Positions 10,401 through 18,161 of a stretch of DNA of 64,000 nucleotides are shown here, one piece after another; within the stretch, counting starts at the first letter, position 1; each line of letters begins with the position of its first letter. The stretch lies in contig NZ_QHKM01000001.1 of the NCBI RefSeq assembly GCF_003258365.1, forward strand, positions 1,798,001-1,862,000, written 5' to 3'. Source of the stretch: Hymenobacter edaphi (GTDB taxonomy: Bacteria; Bacteroidota; Bacteroidia; Cytophagales; Hymenobacteraceae). A program made the translations under genes and the position numbers. The notes beneath the pieces are model-generated. The model saw nothing but the letters and a program-made list of their open reading frames with translations, ran no database searches and was not told the DNA's origin.

Positions 10401-10624
10401 GGTTCCGCAGCTCCTTCCAGGCCGGCATGCGCAACGCCAACATCTCGTACAGCTTCCCGAGCCAGCTGATCGGCAAGGCCGGCATCAGCAGCCTGCGGGT
10501 GTACTTCGTGGCCATCAACCCGGTGAACTTCTACAATCCCTACGACTTCAAGGTCTACTCGGGTTCTTACGACGCTTACCCCACGCTGCGCTCCATGTCG
10601 CTGGGCTTGAACATCGGCCTGTAA
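7403..10624 (+). CDS. SusC/RagA-type TonB-linked outer membrane transporter
   Basis: This is an outer-membrane beta-barrel that imports oligosaccharides in a TonB-dependent manner with its SusD partner. After an N-terminal export signal of about 35 residues comes a carboxypeptidase-regulatory-like domain, with GTVRDAKGGAVPGASVVLKG at about residue 53. The SusC hallmark SLNEVVVVGYGTQ, which contains the TonB-box region, follows at about residue 128. The plug domain (TAIAGQLPGVGVSGGTGRPG and AAAAIYGARSSQGVVVVTTK) precedes the barrel, which ends in an aromatic beta-signal-type strand (SMSLGLNIGL). The length of 1073 residues is typical. It is 13 bases upstream of susD. This is the only SusC in the window. 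Confidence 0.96.
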   Translation: MKNLLPTLQAPGSAPRLAGALLSGLLVGATAATAGTPTTPPASTTDAQINVNITGTVRDAKGGAVPGASVVLKGTTTGTSTDAQGVFRINVPTGTETLVVSSVGFKKIEIAIGGRTTIDVTLDEETSSLNEVVVVGYGTQTKLSLTGSVAPVDMQKIQDLPVGSLSTAIAGQLPGVGVSGGTGRPGDAGQITVRNPQLLSKDGGTLRPLFVIDNVVRTEEDFNLLDASEVDAITILKDAAAAIYGARSSQGVVVVTTKRGKSGAPKFSYNTSVGVTDAVRLPSMMSGVDHARYLNTVNLTAGKPITDPLIYTPDELEYFSQNNYNWLQEAWKPSLLMRHALNVSGGSERATYFAGISYTGQDANFRNINSNKWTFRASTDVNVTKGLKLGLSLSGDLAQKRMYYLKQGGESPEKDMQSLLFTPQFNQPYVNGLPVLLSNASNVNTTDAFHFFEVQRSNNYTATRGTGLNLTANLDYELPWVKGLKVRGLFSKTMDNSFGKQYGTKYNVYRFSMLGQNKHIYGGDVLNAVSLNNGDRVRINPSYYDSYQLNGYVTYDRDFGKHHVSAIAFYEQSELHTDDVAAMAEGAIVGGLDNMRYATGVQTTSETEGENGLVSYAGRLNYSFANKYLLEFAIRRDGSTNFAPGYRWGTFPSLSVGWVISEEGFFRDNVQFVNMLKVRGSAAHMGNDATKPYQWQTNYATQTGRGFVAGNSDMGLVITPNSTMANPFVQWDDVNKFNAGLDMQFLENRLSFTGDAFFNHHYNMLTGLSSSVSQLVGATVPSENYAVVNAFGYEVSLGYNGQIGNDLNYRLNSFFTWNDSKNIKVDVDKGRVGTFLDPNGRSGDPGVLGYRYLGMFRNQEEVNAWRELYPNYTIFGEVPRPGMLYYEDLRGPKDPVTGQFTAPDGKITEDVDVEYLTKKANNHYSVGLNPSITYKGLSVGFTMGASFGGQAVLESTARSQATLTANRPAFWADHWAPDNQGAEYPNPYYKDNYNKTSSFWFRSSFQAGMRNANISYSFPSQLIGKAGISSLRVYFVAINPVNFYNPYDFKVYSGSYDAYPTLRSMSLGLNIGL

Positions 10625-10637
10625 CCCTTTCCCACCC

Positions 10638-12425
10638 ATGAAACGCATTCACCTCACCGCCCTGGCCGCCGGGGCCGCCCTGCTCACCGGCCTGACCGGC
10701 TGCGAAGACGCACTGGATAAAACCAACCTGGGCGCCATCGACGAGAAGCTGATTTTCAACGACTCGACCCTGGCCAAGCTCAACGTTGACTACCTCTACA
10801 ACCAGAACCTGCCGACCTGGTTCGGGCAGACGGGCGTAGGCCTGGGCAACACCAACCCCAGCACGCTCTCGGACGAAACCGGCGGGGACAACCGGTTTAT
10901 GGAAGGCACGGTTACGCTCAACGACGTGACCGACTTCGGCACCGCCCTGAGCGCCACCAACAACTACGGCAAGATCCGCAACATCAACACCTTCCTGGTG
11001 GCCGTACGCCAGGGCAGCATCGCGGAGAAATCCAAGAACCGCCTGCTGGCCCAGGCCTACTTCTTCCGCGCTTACCGCTACTTCGACCTGGTGCGCCTCT
11101 ACGGCGGGGTGCCGCTGGTGCTCAAGCCGCTGTACGCCGTGGGCGAAGCCGCCCGCGACGAGGCCTTCATGCCCCGCAACAGCACCAGCGAGTCGTTCCG
11201 CCAGATTGCCAGCGACCTGGACTCGGCCTCGATGTTTTTGCCCGGTAAGTGGGCCTCCGCTTCCGACTGGGGCCGCATCACCAAGGGCGGCGCCGCGGCC
11301 ATGAAGGCCCGGGTGCTGCTGTACGCCGCCAGCCCGCAGTTCAACCCCTCCGACGACGTGGCCAAGTGGCAGGCCGCCTACAACGCGAGCGTAGACGCCA
11401 AAAACAAGCTTACCGCGGCGGGCTTCGGCCTGCACGCCTCCTACGACCAGATGTGGCTGCAGAACCCGGAGGCCAACAACCCGGAGGCGGTCCTCGTGTC
11501 GGGCTTCAACAACTCCACCGGCGACCAGACCCGCAAGAACAACGCCTACGACAACGCCACCCGGCCCTCGTACACCGGCACCGCCGGCGGCTCGAACCAG
11601 CCCAGCTGGGACCTGGTGCAGGCCTACCCCATGCTGGACGGCAAGAAGCCCGGCGAAACCGGCCGCTACACTTACAACCAGCAGCTCTTCTACAAGAACC
11701 GCGACCCGCGCTTCGCCAAGACCATTGCCTTCAACGGCGCCACCTGGCCCCTGAACGGCAACAACTCGTACAAGATCTGGACTTACTACGTCGGCAACAC
11801 CTCGACGGAAAACCGCGCCAGCACCACCGGCTTCTACCTGCGCAAGGCCATCAACCCCTCGGTGGCGGCCAGCGAAGTGCAGTTTTCCGGCACCGACTGG
11901 ATGGAAATCCGCTACGCCGAAGTGCTGCTGAACCTGGCCGAAGCCGCCGCCGGCGTCAACAACCTGAGCGAGGCGCTGACCCAGCTGAAAGCCATCCGGC
12001 AACGGGCCGGCATCGAGCCGGGCGACGGCAACTACGGCCTGAACCCGGGCATGAACCGCGCCCAGATGTTCGAAGCCATTCTCTACGAGCGGCAGATCGA
12101 GCTGGCCTTCGAGGGCAAGCGTTTCTGGGACCTGCGCCGCTGGAAGAAGATGGAAAGCACGCTCAACGGCAAGCGCCGCAAGCGTCTTCACATCACCCTG
12201 AAGTCCAACGCCCCCGCCAACTTCGCCACTACCCGCGACGGGCTGAACCTGGACCAGGTGTACACGGACTACTTCACCCTGGAAGTGCGGGACCTCGACA
12301 CGCGCTACAACATCAACTGGCGGCCGGAGTACTACTTCTTCCCCCTGCCCCAGTCGGCCATCGACAACAACCCCCGCCTGCAGCAGAACAACACCTGGGG
12401 CGGCGCGTTCGACCCGCTGCAGTAA
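10638..12425 (+). CDS. SusD/RagB family surface glycan-binding lipoprotein
   Basis: This is the outer-surface lipoprotein that lids the SusC pore and binds the glycan. The signal peptide ends in a lipobox (GLTGC) with Cys22 as the predicted lipidation site. The body is typical of RagB/SusD: TPR-like helices with AQAYFFRAYRYFDLVRLYGG, the later family block ILYERQIELAFEGKRFWDLR, and a C-terminal FPLPQSAIDNNPRLQQN. The length of 595 residues is standard. A strong hairpin terminator follows at 12512-12560, so susCD, probably with the DUF3826 gene, ends here. Confidence 0.95.
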   Translation: MKRIHLTALAAGAALLTGLTGCEDALDKTNLGAIDEKLIFNDSTLAKLNVDYLYNQNLPTWFGQTGVGLGNTNPSTLSDETGGDNRFMEGTVTLNDVTDFGTALSATNNYGKIRNINTFLVAVRQGSIAEKSKNRLLAQAYFFRAYRYFDLVRLYGGVPLVLKPLYAVGEAARDEAFMPRNSTSESFRQIASDLDSASMFLPGKWASASDWGRITKGGAAAMKARVLLYAASPQFNPSDDVAKWQAAYNASVDAKNKLTAAGFGLHASYDQMWLQNPEANNPEAVLVSGFNNSTGDQTRKNNAYDNATRPSYTGTAGGSNQPSWDLVQAYPMLDGKKPGETGRYTYNQQLFYKNRDPRFAKTIAFNGATWPLNGNNSYKIWTYYVGNTSTENRASTTGFYLRKAINPSVAASEVQFSGTDWMEIRYAEVLLNLAEAAAGVNNLSEALTQLKAIRQRAGIEPGDGNYGLNPGMNRAQMFEAILYERQIELAFEGKRFWDLRRWKKMESTLNGKRRKRLHITLKSNAPANFATTRDGLNLDQVYTDYFTLEVRDLDTRYNINWRPEYYFFPLPQSAIDNNPRLQQNNTWGGAFDPLQ

Positions 12426-12511
12426 TCGGCGGGTAGCGGGCCCCCGGCAGTCCGGAGCAGGACGCGCCGTCACCTACTGCCCACCTTACCTACGACCGAC
12501 TACCAAAAAAC

Positions 12512-12560
12512 GCGGCTCCGGCCGGGTGGGCTCAGGAGAGCTGCCCGATGCCGGAGCCGC
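12512..12560. terminator. Bidirectional intrinsic terminator after susD
   Basis: The stem GCGGCTCCGGC (12512-12522) pairs exactly with GCCGGAGCCGC (12550-12560). An A-run lies before it (AAAAAAC) and AGTTTTG after it, so it could stop transcripts from both sides. Confidence 0.72.
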
Positions 12561-12619
12561 AGTTTTGTAACCGGGCGGTGCCATTGCCGGCCGCCTGCCC
12601 CCCTTTCTTCCCCCTTGCT

Positions 12620-13639
12620 ATGATGAACACCCTGGTTTGCCGCGAGCCGGGCCAGCTGGCCTACGAGCAGCGCCCCACCCCCACCGCCGCGCCCGGCCAC
12701 GCCCTGCTGCGCATCCGCCGCATCGGCATCTGCGGCACCGATCTGCACGCCTACGAGGGCACCCAGCCGTTTTTCAACTATCCGCGGGTGCTGGGCCACG
12801 AGCTGGCCGGGGAGCTGGTGGACGCCGGCGGGGCCGAGGGCTTCGCGCCCGGGGAGGCCGTCACGTTTATTCCCTACTTCAGCTGCGGCCACTGCGTGGC
12901 CTGCCGCAACGGGCTGCCCAACTGCTGCACCCAGATCAACGTGTGCGGCGTGCACGTGGACGGGGGCATGACCGAGCTGCTGGCCGTGCCCGCCAGCACG
13001 CTGGTGCACGGCCAGGGCCTGAGCTACGACGAGCTGGCCCTGGTGGAGCCGCTGGCCATTGGCGCGCACGGCGTGCGGCGCGCGGGCGTGCGCCCGGGCG
13101 AGTTTGTGCTGGTGGTGGGCGCCGGGCCCATCGGGCTGGGCGTGATGGAGTTTGCCCGCATTGCCGGCGCCCAGGTCATTGCCCTCGACCTGAACCAGCA
13201 GCGCCTGGATTTCTGCCGCCAGAAGCTGGGCGTGGCGCACGTCATCAACGCCGCCGCCGAGGACGTGGCCGGGCAGCTGCGCGCCATTACCAATGGCGAC
13301 ATGCCCACGGTGGTTATCGACGCGACGGGCAGCCTGCGGGCCATCAACGGGGCGTTTCCGTACCTGGCCCACGGCGGGCGTTTCGTGCTGGTGGGCCTGC
13401 AGAAGGGCGACATCAGCTTCGCGCACCCCGAGTTTCATAAGCGCGAGGCGACCCTGATGAGCAGCCGCAACGCCACCCGGGAAGACTTCGAGCACGTCAT
13501 TGCCAGCATGAAGGCCGGGCTGGTGCAGCCCACTACCTACATCACCCACCGCGTAGCGTTTGGCGACGTGCAGCAGCAGTTCGCCGGCTGGCTCGACCCG
13601 GCCACGGGCGTCATCAAGGCCATGGTGGAGCTGAACTGA
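12620..13639 (+). CDS. Zinc-dependent sugar-acid/polyol dehydrogenase (L-galactonate 5-dehydrogenase-like, MDR family)
   Basis: This is a cytoplasmic NAD(P)-dependent medium-chain dehydrogenase that oxidises a secondary alcohol of a sugar, polyol or aldonate. Catalytic zinc ligands are Cys38 in GICGTD and His60-Glu61 in GHE. The structural zinc cysteines are in CGHCVACRNGLPNCC (about residues 89-103). The Rossmann motif VVGAGPIGLG is intact. Recalled segments such as PFFNYPRVLGHE, GVHVDGG, PEFHKREATLMSSRNAT and GVIK closely resemble E. coli L-galactonate dehydrogenase (LgoD/YjjN), so an L-galactonate- or L-fuconate-type substrate is likely but unproven. The ATG at 12620 is used because upstream codons overlap the susD terminator. 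It fits uronate or deoxysugar catabolism downstream of the PUL. Confidence 0.83.
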   Translation: MMNTLVCREPGQLAYEQRPTPTAAPGHALLRIRRIGICGTDLHAYEGTQPFFNYPRVLGHELAGELVDAGGAEGFAPGEAVTFIPYFSCGHCVACRNGLPNCCTQINVCGVHVDGGMTELLAVPASTLVHGQGLSYDELALVEPLAIGAHGVRRAGVRPGEFVLVVGAGPIGLGVMEFARIAGAQVIALDLNQQRLDFCRQKLGVAHVINAAAEDVAGQLRAITNGDMPTVVIDATGSLRAINGAFPYLAHGGRFVLVGLQKGDISFAHPEFHKREATLMSSRNATREDFEHVIASMKAGLVQPTTYITHRVAFGDVQQQFAGWLDPATGVIKAMVELN

Positions 13640-13744
13640 GTTCGTTCCGACGTTTAGTAGCCCGCTGAGGGCGCGCAGGGTTCGGCAGAAGGCACGGAGG
13701 CCTCTTTTTGTAGGAAGCTTGCATATAGCCGACGGCGCCGCAGT

Positions 13745-13779
13745 AGCTCCGGAACGTGCCTGATAGCACCGCCGGAGCT
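13745..13779. terminator. Candidate terminator hairpin after the dehydrogenase
   Basis: AGCTCCGG (13745-13752) pairs with CCGGAGCT (13772-13779), followed by TGTT. The stem is short and there is no full T-run. Confidence 0.35.
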
Positions 13780-13842
13780 TGTTCCACGAAACTGCGCGGT
13801 CGGCCACCCGCCGAAGCGGGGTTGAATGCGGCTTCGCAGCCG

Positions 13843-13858
13843 TGCTAACATCCTACAA
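13843..13858 (+). promoter_or_regulatory. Putative PUL-wide regulatory motif, copy 3
   Basis: TGCTAACATCCTACAA lies 133 bases before the GH78 start. The minus-strand GH78 at 59736 has its copy 135 bases upstream. Confidence 0.35.
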
Positions 13859-13899
13859 CAACTTGCCAAAGGCCGCCAAAGGCCGGGGACCGGGGCGGT

Positions 13900-13907
13900 T
13901 ACTTTTG
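13900..13907 (+). promoter_or_regulatory. Bacteroidetes-type -7 box candidate for GH78
   Basis: TACTTTTG fits the TAnnTTTG consensus of the Bacteroidetes primary sigma factor. No clear -33 TTG was found at the right spacing, so confidence is modest. Confidence 0.35.
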
Positions 13908-13990
13908 TAAAGGCTCTAATTCTGCCCGCGCCGCGTAGCCGGCTGGTGGCAGCCGGAGTCGTCGCCCCGCTTACCTCCCACCCGCTGCCC

Positions 13991-16810
13991 ATGCGCTGTT
14001 TTCGCCCGGTTTTCTCCGTTTCGCGTGCCCTGACGTTGCTGGCCGGGCTGCTGCTGAGCGGGCTGGCGGCCCTGGCGGCGCCCCCGACGGTGAGCCACCT
14101 GCGCTGCGGCTACCGGCCCGGCCCGCTGGGGGTGCAGCAAACCGCGCCCAACCTGAGCTGGGAGCTGCAGGCCGACCACCGCAACGCCCGGCAGAGCGCC
14201 TACCGCGTGCTGGTGGCCGACGACGAGAAGCTGCTGGCCCGCAACGTGGGCAACGTCTGGGACTCGCAGAAAACCACCTCGGCCGCCGCCATCCAAGTGC
14301 CCTACGCCGGCCCGGCGCTGCAAGCCACCAAAACCTACTACTGGAAGGTAATGGTGTGGGACGACCGGCAGCAGGCCTCCAGCTGGAGCCAGCCGGCCAA
14401 GTGGCAGATGGGTTTGCTGACGGCGGCCGACTGGCGCGGGGCCCAGTGGATTGCCTACGAGAAGCTGCCGGCCGAGCACGTGAACGTGCTGCCCGTCGAT
14501 GGCAAAAAGGACGGCTACCAGGGCGGCAACGTACTGCCGCTGCTGCGCAAGGATTTCACGGTACCGAAAAAACTGCGGCGGGCCACGGCCTACGTCTGCG
14601 GGCTGGGGCAGTTTGAGCTGCACCTGAACGGGCAGAAAGTCGGGGACCATTTCCTCGACCCGGCTTGGACCAAGTTCGATAAGCACGCGCAGTACGTCGC
14701 CTTCGACGTGACCGAGCAGCTGCGCCGGGGCGACAACACGCTGGGCGTCATGCTCGGCAACGGCTTCTACTACGTGCCGCCGGTGAAGGGCCGCTTCCGC
14801 AAGCTCAAGTCGGCTTTCGGGCTGCCCAAGCTGCTGTGCCGCGTGGTGCTCGACTACCAGGACGGCGCCCAGGACAACGTGGTCAGCGACGCCTCCTGGC
14901 AGACCGCGCCGGGGCCGGTGACCTTTAGCAGCATCTACGGCGGGGAGGACTACGACGCCCGCCGGGAGCAGCCGGGCTGGGACGCCCCGCGCTTTAAAGC
15001 CGCGGGCTGGCGGCCGGTACTGCTAGTCGACGGCCCGGCGCGACTGGACGCCCAGCAGGCCGAGCCGCTGAAGGTGCACGAGCAGTTCAAGCCCCGGCGC
15101 ATCAGCCAGCCCCAGCCGGGCAAGTTTGTGTACGACTTCGGGCAGAACGCCTCGGGCATCGTGGAGCTGCGGGTGCAGGGCCGCGCCGGCGACACGGTGC
15201 GCCTCGTGCCGGCCGAGCTGCTGAAGACCGACGGGACCGTGACGCAGAAAAACAGCGGCGGGCCCTACTACTTCACCTACGTGCTGCGCGGCTCGGGCGT
15301 GGAAACCTGGCGGCCCCGCTTCAGCTACTACGGCTTCCGCTACGCGCAGCTGGAAGGCGGCGTGCCCCAGGGCGAGGCCAACTCCCAAAATCGCCCGGTG
15401 GTGCTGGCCCTGACCATGCTGCACACCCGCAACGCGGCCCCCGAGGTGGGCGCCTTCAGCTGTTCCAACGAGCTGCTGAACCAAACCAACACGCTTATCG
15501 ACTGGGCCGTGAAGAGCAACATGGCCAGCGTGTTTACCGACTGCCCGCACCGCGAAAAACTGGGCTGGCAGGAGCAAAACCACCTGATGGGCAGCTCCAT
15601 CCGCTACCGCTACGACATTGCCGCCCTCAGCCGCAAGGTCATTCAGGATTTGCAGGTGTCGCAGCTGGAGAGCGGGCTGGTGCCGGAAATTGCGCCCGAG
15701 TTCGTGAAGTTCGAGTGGGGCGGCGACATGTTCCGCGACTCGCCCGAGTGGGGCAGCAGCGCCATTTTGCTGCCCTGGTACGTGTATCAGTGGTACGGCG
15801 ACCGGCAGGTGCTCGAAGGCAGCTACCCCATGATGCAGCGCTACGCGGCCTACCTGGCGACGAAGGCCAACGGCCACATTCTCACGCAGGGCCTCGGCGA
15901 CTGGTACGACCTGGGCCCCAAGCCGCCCGGCACCTCCCAGCTCACCCCGATGGGCGTGACGGGCACGGCTATTTACTACTACGACCTGACCACGCTCAGC
16001 GCCGTGGCCCGCCTGCTGGGCAAGCCCGACGACGCCGCGCAGTACGCGCAGCTGGCTGCCAAAGTGCGCACGGCTTTCAACGCGAAGTTCTTCAACCCCA
16101 CGACCCGGCAGTACGCCAGCGGCAGCCAGGCCGCCAACGCCGTGGCCGTGTACATGGGCCTGGTGGAGCCCGAGCAACAAGCCGCCGTCGTCGAGAACCT
16201 GGTGCGCGACATTCAGAGCCGCAACAACGCCCTGACGGCCGGCGACATCGGGTACCGCTACGTGCTGCGGGTGCTGGAAGACGCGGGCCGCTCCGACCTC
16301 ATCTTCGCCATGAACAACCGCTCGGACGTGCCCGGCTACGGCTACCAGCTGGCCCAGGGCGCCACCGCCCTCACCGAGTCCTGGGCCGCCCTGCCGACGG
16401 TGTCGAACAACCACCTGATGCTGGGCCACCTGCAGGAGTGGCTGTACGGCGCGCTGGCCGGCATCCGCCCCGCCGCGGGCTCGGTGGCTTTCGACAAAAT
16501 CGACATCCGCCCCGAGCCGGTGGGCGACGTCACGTCGGCCCGGGCTACGCACCACTCGCCCTACGGCCTGATTGCCAACGAGTGGCAGAAGACGGCCGCG
16601 GGCTTCGAGCTGACGACGACCATTCCGGTGGGCGCCACGGCCACGGTGTATCTGCCGGCCGCGGCGGCCGCCACCATCACCGAATCGGGCCAGCCGCTGG
16701 GCCAGCGCCCGGAGCTGCGGGTGCTGGGCTTCGAGGGCGGCCGGGCACGCATTGCGGTGGGCTCGGGCACGTACCGCTTCGCCGTCAGCACCCCGGCTGG
16801 CGCCAACTGA
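13991..16810 (+). CDS. GH78 alpha-L-rhamnosidase
   Basis: This is a secreted exo-acting enzyme that releases alpha-linked L-rhamnose, probably from rhamnogalacturonan oligomers. The ATG at 13991 starts a signal peptide (SRALTLLAGLLLSGLAALAA). The N-terminal segment VSHLRCGYRPGPLGVQQTAP and the LSWEL block are typical of the Bac_rhamnosid_N/fibronectin-like part. They are followed by the rhamnose-binding segment ELHLNGQKVGDHFLDPAWT and the (alpha/alpha)6 barrel. The acidic motif TDCPHREKLGWQEQ (about residues 515-530) matches the GH78 general-acid region. A C-terminal beta-domain closes the protein. At 939 residues it is full length. It shares its upstream motif with the GH78 gene at 56974-59736. 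Confidence 0.9.
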   Translation: MRCFRPVFSVSRALTLLAGLLLSGLAALAAPPTVSHLRCGYRPGPLGVQQTAPNLSWELQADHRNARQSAYRVLVADDEKLLARNVGNVWDSQKTTSAAAIQVPYAGPALQATKTYYWKVMVWDDRQQASSWSQPAKWQMGLLTAADWRGAQWIAYEKLPAEHVNVLPVDGKKDGYQGGNVLPLLRKDFTVPKKLRRATAYVCGLGQFELHLNGQKVGDHFLDPAWTKFDKHAQYVAFDVTEQLRRGDNTLGVMLGNGFYYVPPVKGRFRKLKSAFGLPKLLCRVVLDYQDGAQDNVVSDASWQTAPGPVTFSSIYGGEDYDARREQPGWDAPRFKAAGWRPVLLVDGPARLDAQQAEPLKVHEQFKPRRISQPQPGKFVYDFGQNASGIVELRVQGRAGDTVRLVPAELLKTDGTVTQKNSGGPYYFTYVLRGSGVETWRPRFSYYGFRYAQLEGGVPQGEANSQNRPVVLALTMLHTRNAAPEVGAFSCSNELLNQTNTLIDWAVKSNMASVFTDCPHREKLGWQEQNHLMGSSIRYRYDIAALSRKVIQDLQVSQLESGLVPEIAPEFVKFEWGGDMFRDSPEWGSSAILLPWYVYQWYGDRQVLEGSYPMMQRYAAYLATKANGHILTQGLGDWYDLGPKPPGTSQLTPMGVTGTAIYYYDLTTLSAVARLLGKPDDAAQYAQLAAKVRTAFNAKFFNPTTRQYASGSQAANAVAVYMGLVEPEQQAAVVENLVRDIQSRNNALTAGDIGYRYVLRVLEDAGRSDLIFAMNNRSDVPGYGYQLAQGATALTESWAALPTVSNNHLMLGHLQEWLYGALAGIRPAAGSVAFDKIDIRPEPVGDVTSARATHHSPYGLIANEWQKTAAGFELTTTIPVGATATVYLPAAAAATITESGQPLGQRPELRVLGFEGGRARIAVGSGTYRFAVSTPAGAN

Positions 16811-16843
16811 TTGTTTGACTTCGCTCCTACTTCCCGCTTCCGC

Positions 16844-17995
16844 ATGAAACTGAAACTCGCCAGCCTGCTGCTCCTGGGTTTGCTCAACCAGCAGTCCTTT
16901 GCCCAATCGGCCAAGCCGAAAGAAGTGCCGGCCACCGTGATGCAGAAGGTGTACGAGGAGGTGAAGACGCCCTACAAGTACGGCCTGGTGCTCGTCACCG
17001 ACGACAATAAGAAGAAGATGGATTGTCCCAGCGTGTTTCGCAAGGGCGGCAAGTGGTACATGACCTACATCATCTACGACGGCCGGGGCTACGAAACCTG
17101 GCTGGCGCAAAGCAAGGACCTCTTGAAGTGGGAGACGAAGGGTAAAATCATGGCCTTCACCGACACCACCGACTGGGACACCAACCAGAAAGCCGGCTAC
17201 GTGGCCCTGCAGGACTACAAGTGGGGCGGCTCCTACGAGTGGCAGCAGTATCAGGGCAAGTACTGGATGTCGTACTTCGGCGGCAAGTCGCGGGGCTACG
17301 AGAAGGGCCTGCTCTCCATCGGTATTGCCTCCACCGATAAGGACCCGACGACGGTGCACCCCTGGCCACGCCTGCCCCAGCCGGTGCTCCGCCCCGACGA
17401 CAAGGACGTGCGCTGGTGGGAAAACCACACCATCTACAAAAGCTCCGTCATCTGGGACAAGAGCCAGCTCACCGGCCACCCCTTCGTGATGTACTACAAT
17501 GCCAACGGCGACTCCCTGGACGCCAAGCGCGGGGCCGAGCGCATCGGCATGGCCGTGTCGGACGACATGGTGCACTGGTCGCGCTACCTGAAGAACCCGG
17601 TGCTCAACCACCACAAGGGCATCACCGGCGACGCCTACCTGCAGAAGGTCGACGGCATCGACAAGGACCTGTGGGTGATGTTCTACTTCGGCGCCTTCTA
17701 CCCCGGCATCAAGGGCGCGGTGAACCGCTTTGCCTGCTCCTACGACCTGGTGAACTGGACCGACTGGAGCGGGCAGAACCTGGTGGAGCCCTCCGAGCCC
17801 TACGACGAGCTGTTTGCCCACAAGTCCTTCGTGGTGAAGCACAAGGGCGTGGTCTACCATTACTACTGCGCCGTGAACAAGCCCGACCAGCGCGGCATTG
17901 CCGTGGCCACGTCCAAGGACCTGGGCAAGAGCAAGGTGACGTTTATCGCCCCGCCCGAGAAAAAGAAAAAGGAGGCCAAGGCTTCCACGAACTAA
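16844..17995 (+). CDS. Secreted five-bladed beta-propeller glycosidase-like protein (GH43/GH32/GH130 fold group)
   Basis: The start at 16844 gives a signal peptide (MKLKLASLLLLGLLNQQSFA). The repeated propeller blades are clear: MDCPSVFRKGGKWYMTY, GYETWLAQSKDLLKWE, GMAVSDDMVHWSRY and FACSYDLVNWTDW. These D-P-x-V-like openings and S-x-D-x-x-x-W blades are typical of clan GH-F/J and GH130-like proteins. It lies 33 bases after GH78 on the same strand and is probably co-transcribed. The C-terminus is lysine-rich. The family within the fold cannot be fixed from reading alone. An arabinofuranosidase, galactosidase or xylosidase acting on pectin side chains are all possible. Confidence 0.62.
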   Translation: MKLKLASLLLLGLLNQQSFAQSAKPKEVPATVMQKVYEEVKTPYKYGLVLVTDDNKKKMDCPSVFRKGGKWYMTYIIYDGRGYETWLAQSKDLLKWETKGKIMAFTDTTDWDTNQKAGYVALQDYKWGGSYEWQQYQGKYWMSYFGGKSRGYEKGLLSIGIASTDKDPTTVHPWPRLPQPVLRPDDKDVRWWENHTIYKSSVIWDKSQLTGHPFVMYYNANGDSLDAKRGAERIGMAVSDDMVHWSRYLKNPVLNHHKGITGDAYLQKVDGIDKDLWVMFYFGAFYPGIKGAVNRFACSYDLVNWTDWSGQNLVEPSEPYDELFAHKSFVVKHKGVVYHYYCAVNKPDQRGIAVATSKDLGKSKVTFIAPPEKKKKEAKASTN

Positions 17996-18018
17996 AGCTT
18001 TGCAAGACTGAAAATGAA

Positions 18019-18123
18019 CGTCATGTCGAGCTGGTCGAGACGTCTCGCTCGATAATAATTCCAATCGTCAGGTTACTTCTCAAACGTCAGCACGCGAGAT
18101 GTCTCGACCAGCTCGACATGACG
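18019..18123. repeat. Family A-related palindromic repeat, GTCGAG variant (A')
   Basis: CGTCATGTCGAGCTGGTCGA at the left end pairs with TCGACCAGCTCGACATGACG at the right. It has the same frame as family A but a different arm sequence (TGTCGAG instead of TGCTGAG), and both arms changed together. Confidence 0.75.
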
Positions 18124-18161
18124 ACCTAACGAATCGGACGATCCGCCAAAACTTAAACTGT

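Larger units (their letters stand above)
13640..13990. other. 351-base intergenic region upstream of GH78
   Basis: It contains a hairpin (13745-13779), regulatory motif copy 3 (13843-13858) and a match to the Bacteroidetes -7 box (TACTTTTG, 13900-13907). No gene is seen. Confidence 0.5.

Noticed and set aside
7415-10648. Very long open frame (1077 codons) antisense to susC
   Set aside because: High GC removes stop codons from the opposite strand. The translation is rich in His, Val, Gly and Arg with no domain pattern, and the sense strand is a clear SusC.
15023-18064. Antisense frame of 1013 codons across GH78 and the propeller gene
   Set aside because: It is a composition artefact: it spans two real genes and their gap and has no recognisable domain.
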